Assembly: GCA_022823165.1 (NCBI GenBank)
Contig: JAJDXR010000052.1
Location: 1 to 64,000, forward strand
Origin: Anaerolineae bacterium
Lineage (GTDB): Bacteria > Chloroflexota > Anaerolineae > Aggregatilineales > Phototrophicaceae
Length of the DNA: 64,000 nucleotides
Reading direction: 5' to 3'
The position numbers were made by a program, and so were the translations under genes. Every line of letters starts with the position of its first letter. Positions within the stretch are counted from its first letter, which is position 1. The notes under the pieces were generated by a model. It ran no database searches. It saw only the letters and a list, made by a program, of their open reading frames with translations, and had not been told where the DNA came from. Shown piece by piece: positions 61,679 to 64,000 of the stretch.

Positions 61679-62794
61679 TTGACGAGCAATCAGCCGCAAG
61701 TGACCAACCTCCGCCAGCGGCAGCGCGGGCGAGCCGCCAGCTGTCTGCTCTGGTCGGCGGCGTCGACAATGTTTCTGCTGATAGCCGCTGCGGTTGTCAT
61801 AGCGGCTGCCTACGCCGGCTGGGACACGGGGGTCGAAGCGGCGAAAGCCAAGTCCACCGGCACGGTCGCGGCTGAGCAGCGGCAGCAGTGTCAGCGCATT
61901 CCCGCCGATCTGGCCGCGGGCAACTTTGACCTGGCCAAAACGCGAATCGAGTCGCTGCGCGCGACCATGCCGGCGCCGGATTGTCTGCCGCCGCTGCTGC
62001 CCACGGCCACGGCGGCCTACCTGCTGGCTCAGCCCAGCCCCACGGCGCTCCCCACGCTGACGGCGACCAAGCTCGCGCCAACCGCCACGCTGCCCCCGCC
62101 GGCGATGTCATCAGCCACGCCGAGCGACAACGAGAGCGGCTGGGCATACGATCTTGACGCGCTGCTGGCTGAAGCGCGGGCGGATTTGGCAGCGCGTGAC
62201 TTTTCGGCGGCGATTGATACGCTGGAAGCGATCATTGGCATTGACGACAATTTCAATCGAGAGCAGGCGCGCGGCCTGGCGCTGGAGGCGCTCTCGGCGC
62301 AAGCTTTACTGCTCTATCGCCAGGGCAAACTGTCGGAAGCCATCGTACTGACGGATCGCGCCGAGGTATACGGCGACATCGGCGAGCTGAATTACGAGCG
62401 TTATGTCGCCGAACAATACTTGACGGGACAGCGCTACAAAACCACCAACCCGGCCTTGGCTGTACTTCGCTTCAACGAGGTGTATTTTCAGCACAATTCG
62501 AATTACATGAACGGGCAAGTGGTCGGCGAATTGCAAGACGCGCTGCGTTATTATGGCGACGCGCTGGCGCTGCAAGGAGACGCCTGCCAAGCCCGGGATC
62601 AATACGCGGCTGCGCTGGAGCTCTACCCCAATTTCAGTCCGGTCAGCCGCGGCGAATTGACGGCGAAGCAGCAGCAGTCCGCGCTGGCTTGCGGCGACCC
62701 AGCGCCGGCTCCGGGCCAGAACGGGAACGGTCAATCAGGCGAGGCGCCGCAAGCGATTGGCGTACGCGCGCCCACCAACAATCAGTCGGGATAG
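61679..62794 (+). CDS. Membrane-anchored TPR-like protein with Thr/Pro linker
   Basis: 371 residues. A short basic N-terminus precedes one membrane helix (TMFLLIAAAVVIAAAYAGW, about residues 30-49). A Thr/Pro/Ala-rich linker lies near 120-150 (SPTALPTLTATKLAPTATLPPP). The C-terminal 200 residues show helical pair repeats (ALLAEARADLAARDFSAAIDTLE, ALSAQALLLYRQGKLSEAIVL, DACQARDQYAAALELYPNF) like tetratricopeptide repeats. It is likely extracytoplasmic with an envelope-assembly or binding role. Start at TTG 61679 is the best available; no ATG lies before the membrane helix in frame. Confidence 0.7.
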   Translation: MTSNQPQVTNLRQRQRGRAASCLLWSAASTMFLLIAAAVVIAAAYAGWDTGVEAAKAKSTGTVAAEQRQQCQRIPADLAAGNFDLAKTRIESLRATMPAPDCLPPLLPTATAAYLLAQPSPTALPTLTATKLAPTATLPPPAMSSATPSDNESGWAYDLDALLAEARADLAARDFSAAIDTLEAIIGIDDNFNREQARGLALEALSAQALLLYRQGKLSEAIVLTDRAEVYGDIGELNYERYVAEQYLTGQRYKTTNPALAVLRFNEVYFQHNSNYMNGQVVGELQDALRYYGDALALQGDACQARDQYAAALELYPNFSPVSRGELTAKQQQSALACGDPAPAPGQNGNGQSGEAPQAIGVRAPTNNQSG

Positions 62795-62877
62795 ACTGGC
62801 CAGCCTCAAGACTGCAAATCCCGACGGAGTGGTAATTATCGTGGAATTAATTCCCTCTGCGAACACGACGCAAGTTT

Positions 62878-62903
62878 TTTCACCGCAGAGAACACAGAAG
62901 TAA
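62878..62903. repeat. Single family C-type arm
   Basis: TTTTTTCACCGCAGAGAACA and following CAGAAG match the left arm of family C. No inverted partner is seen downstream before the HEAT-repeat gene. Confidence 0.5.
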
Positions 62904-63018
62904 CATCAAATATGTCCTGCTTCTCATTACTTTGTTGGTTCTACTGAGGTCGCGGAGATTATTCAATTCCTGGCGGAGTTATCAAGTCCGCGAACGTAAC
63001 CGCTATCGGAGAGGAGCG

Positions 63019-63465
63019 CTAAATTGGCGGCTGCGGCATAGCGAGCCCCTCCAATTCGGCTTCGTGGCCCAACTGGCGCAGCGCCAGCACCGCGGCGTCA
63101 CGGGTCTTGTCGCGGCTGCTATCGGCGAAATCCAGCAGGGCCTCCACTGCGCGCGGATCGCCGATTTTTCCCAAGGCTTGCGCGGCGTGATAAGGCGTGA
63201 GGAAGCCGGGAGCGTCCAGGGCGCGAATCAAGTGGGGGACGGCGCGGTCATCCTTTAGTTTGCCCAGCATCAGCGCGGCGCGGCCACGTACTATCAAGTC
63301 TTCCTGGCTGTTGTCTACAATGCTGATCAGCGTACGAACAGCCTGGTCGCCGCCGACCATGCCCAATTTCATCACCGCTGTTCGCCGCCGGTCTTTGTTG
63401 ACGTCCCGTAATTCGGAGAGGATAGTTCGTACTTTGCTGTCACTTTGCGAGTCAGCCATCGGCAT
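63019..63465 (-). CDS. HEAT-repeat protein
   Basis: 148 residues. At least three tandem helical repeats of about 31 residues with the PBS-lyase-type pattern: DRRRTAVMKLGMVGGDQAVRTL, VRGRAALMLGKLKDDRAVPHL, TPYHAAQALGKIGDPRAVEAL and a final RDAAVLALRQLG. Such short HEAT proteins act as scaffolds or as phycobilin-lyase-like regulators; no specific partner is evident. It starts with ATG 63465 (or 63459); the upstream gene direction is the same as the partial ATPase at the edge, with about 290 bases of repeat DNA between. Confidence 0.82.
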   Translation of the reverse strand: MPMADSQSDSKVRTILSELRDVNKDRRRTAVMKLGMVGGDQAVRTLISIVDNSQEDLIVRGRAALMLGKLKDDRAVPHLIRALDAPGFLTPYHAAQALGKIGDPRAVEALLDFADSSRDKTRDAAVLALRQLGHEAELEGLAMPQPPI

Positions 63466-63592
63466 CCGCCTTTAGATCTCGTATCGTTTCAACGACAACA
63501 GAGTTAGTTTCGGGCGGGCACTGTAGCGCATAACATGACCGACCCTTCCGCTATTTTACCGCGATTTGCGCCAAACACCCAGCATCGGAACG

Positions 63593-63700
63593 CTGGGGAG
63601 TGGTTATTCCGTGGGGACTCGGAAGCAGGGCCAAGAAAATTGCGCATCGCAAGATGTTGTAATTGTGAGTCTGCGGGCGACCCACCGGGTCGCCCCTGCC
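63593..63700. repeat. Family B element, internally deleted copy
   Basis: CTGGGGAGTGGTTATTCCGT (63593 onward) follows the 10352-10395 sequence, then jumps to a GATGTTGTAATTGTGAGTCT block and the family A hairpin GGGCGACCC/GGGTCGCCC (63675-63695). About 60 bases present in the 10351 copy are missing between. The right terminal repeat is not seen. Confidence 0.7.
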
Positions 63701-63758
63701 ACTCTCGACGTGACGGGAATTGCATCCGCGAGCTTGGCTTTGTGCAGCTTGCCCAGAT

Positions 63759-64000
63759 TTACGGACCGTCAATCCGCAGCCGGCCGTCGTGGATCTGGCA
63801 GACGCGGTCGGCGCGTTTGCCGATTTCAGGGTTGTGTGTGGCCATGATCAGGGTCTTGCCGGCGCCGCAGGTAAGCCGCAGCAGCAGCTGCAAAACTTGG
63901 GCGCCCGTGTCTTCATCTAGGTTGCCGGTCGGCTCGTCGGCGAAGACGATGGCCGGTTCATGCAAGAGGGCGCGGGCGATGGCGACGCGCTGCTGTTCGC
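63759..64000 (-). CDS. ABC transporter ATP-binding protein, LolD/MacB type (partial)
   Basis: Only the C-terminal ~80 residues are in the window; the frame is open at the right edge. The signature end [12 protein letters not shown], Walker [15 protein letters not shown] and the switch histidine in [11 protein letters not shown] are present, and the C-terminus [11 protein letters not shown] is the short form of LolD/MacB-like ATPases. Its start and the Walker A lie outside. A permease partner may be outside too; the MacB-like permease at 26544-29267 is an unlinked candidate. Confidence 0.9.
   Translation of the reverse strand, partial: EQQRVAIARALLHEPAIVFADEPTGNLDEDTGAQVLQLLLRLTCGAGKTLIMATHNPEIGKRADRVCQIHDGRLRIDGP

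Noticed and set aside
1..64000. tRNA or rRNA genes
   Set aside because: I read the intergenic regions for tRNA-like arms and conserved rRNA strings and found none I could support; a tRNAscan-SE or Infernal run would settle it.

Overview
The window looks like a chromosomal segment of a GC-rich, heterotrophic Chloroflexota bacterium, probably Anaerolineae-like. The taxonomic call is an inference. It rests on the Thr/Pro-rich 'NTPVPT' linkers of the truncated surface protein at the left edge, the large set of sugar-acid and oligosaccharide catabolic genes, and the abundance of short GC-rich hairpin repeats. I found no rRNA, tRNA, CRISPR array or transposase gene by eye.

Layout. (1) 1-766: tail of a secreted repeat protein and its terminator. 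(2) 879-10258, minus strand: a sugar-acid/pectin operon with a LacI-type regulator, a family 5 binding protein, DppB- and DppC-like permeases, an acid-sugar dehydratase (enolase superfamily), a DapA-like aldolase/lyase, an oligogalacturonate-lyase-like protein and a Gfo/Idh/MocA oxidoreductase. (3) 10670-25220, plus strand, divergent from lacI: a second DapA-like enzyme, a cytoplasmic Cys-type sulfatase, a D-tartrate-dehydratase-like enzyme, a glycosyltransferase, a 1029-residue exo-rhamnogalacturonan-lyase-like protein (PL26/YetA type), a TIM-barrel isomerase, a Gfo/Idh/MocA protein, an amidohydrolase, an ADP-ribosylglycohydrolase-family protein and a beta-propeller glycosidase. Together these suggest import and intracellular dismantling of pectin or rhamnogalacturonan fragments and aldaric acids. 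The lacI/dapA-like intergenic region has two readable promoters, each with a CG-centred palindrome at its predicted start site.

(4) 25227-48667: mixed housekeeping and accessory genes. These include an aminotransferase, a MacB-like permease, two PuuD-like amidotransferases, a large polytopic membrane protein, HemB, a nitroreductase, a TauE-like exporter, tandem PLP decarboxylases, a CPA2 antiporter with RCK domains, a flavoprotein, a DinB-like protein, an epimerase, a LuxR regulator, cyclopropane fatty acid synthase and a PHP phosphatase. (5) 48813-57216, minus strand: a second carbohydrate operon with a BtpA-like protein, an M29 aminopeptidase, a Tat-exported binding protein, two MalF/MalG-type permeases, a Gfo/Idh/MocA oxidoreductase, an FGGY kinase and a small DUF1801-like protein. 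(6) 57413-59341: an AT-richer UvrD-like helicase gene, probably acquired. (7) 59398-64000: metG with a transcription-attenuator leader, a membrane-anchored TPR-like protein, a HEAT-repeat protein and the end of a LolD/MacB-type ATPase.

Three families of dispersed short repeats fill the intergenic spaces. Family A consists of GC-rich hairpins, sometimes paired inside GTAGGGG/CCCCTAC inverted repeats. Family B is a roughly 220-bp element ending in TTGGGGAGTGGT inverted repeats. Family C elements of about 150-265 bp have CACAGAGG-rich ends facing each other. In both ABC operons a family A doublet sits exactly between the binding-protein gene and the first permease gene.
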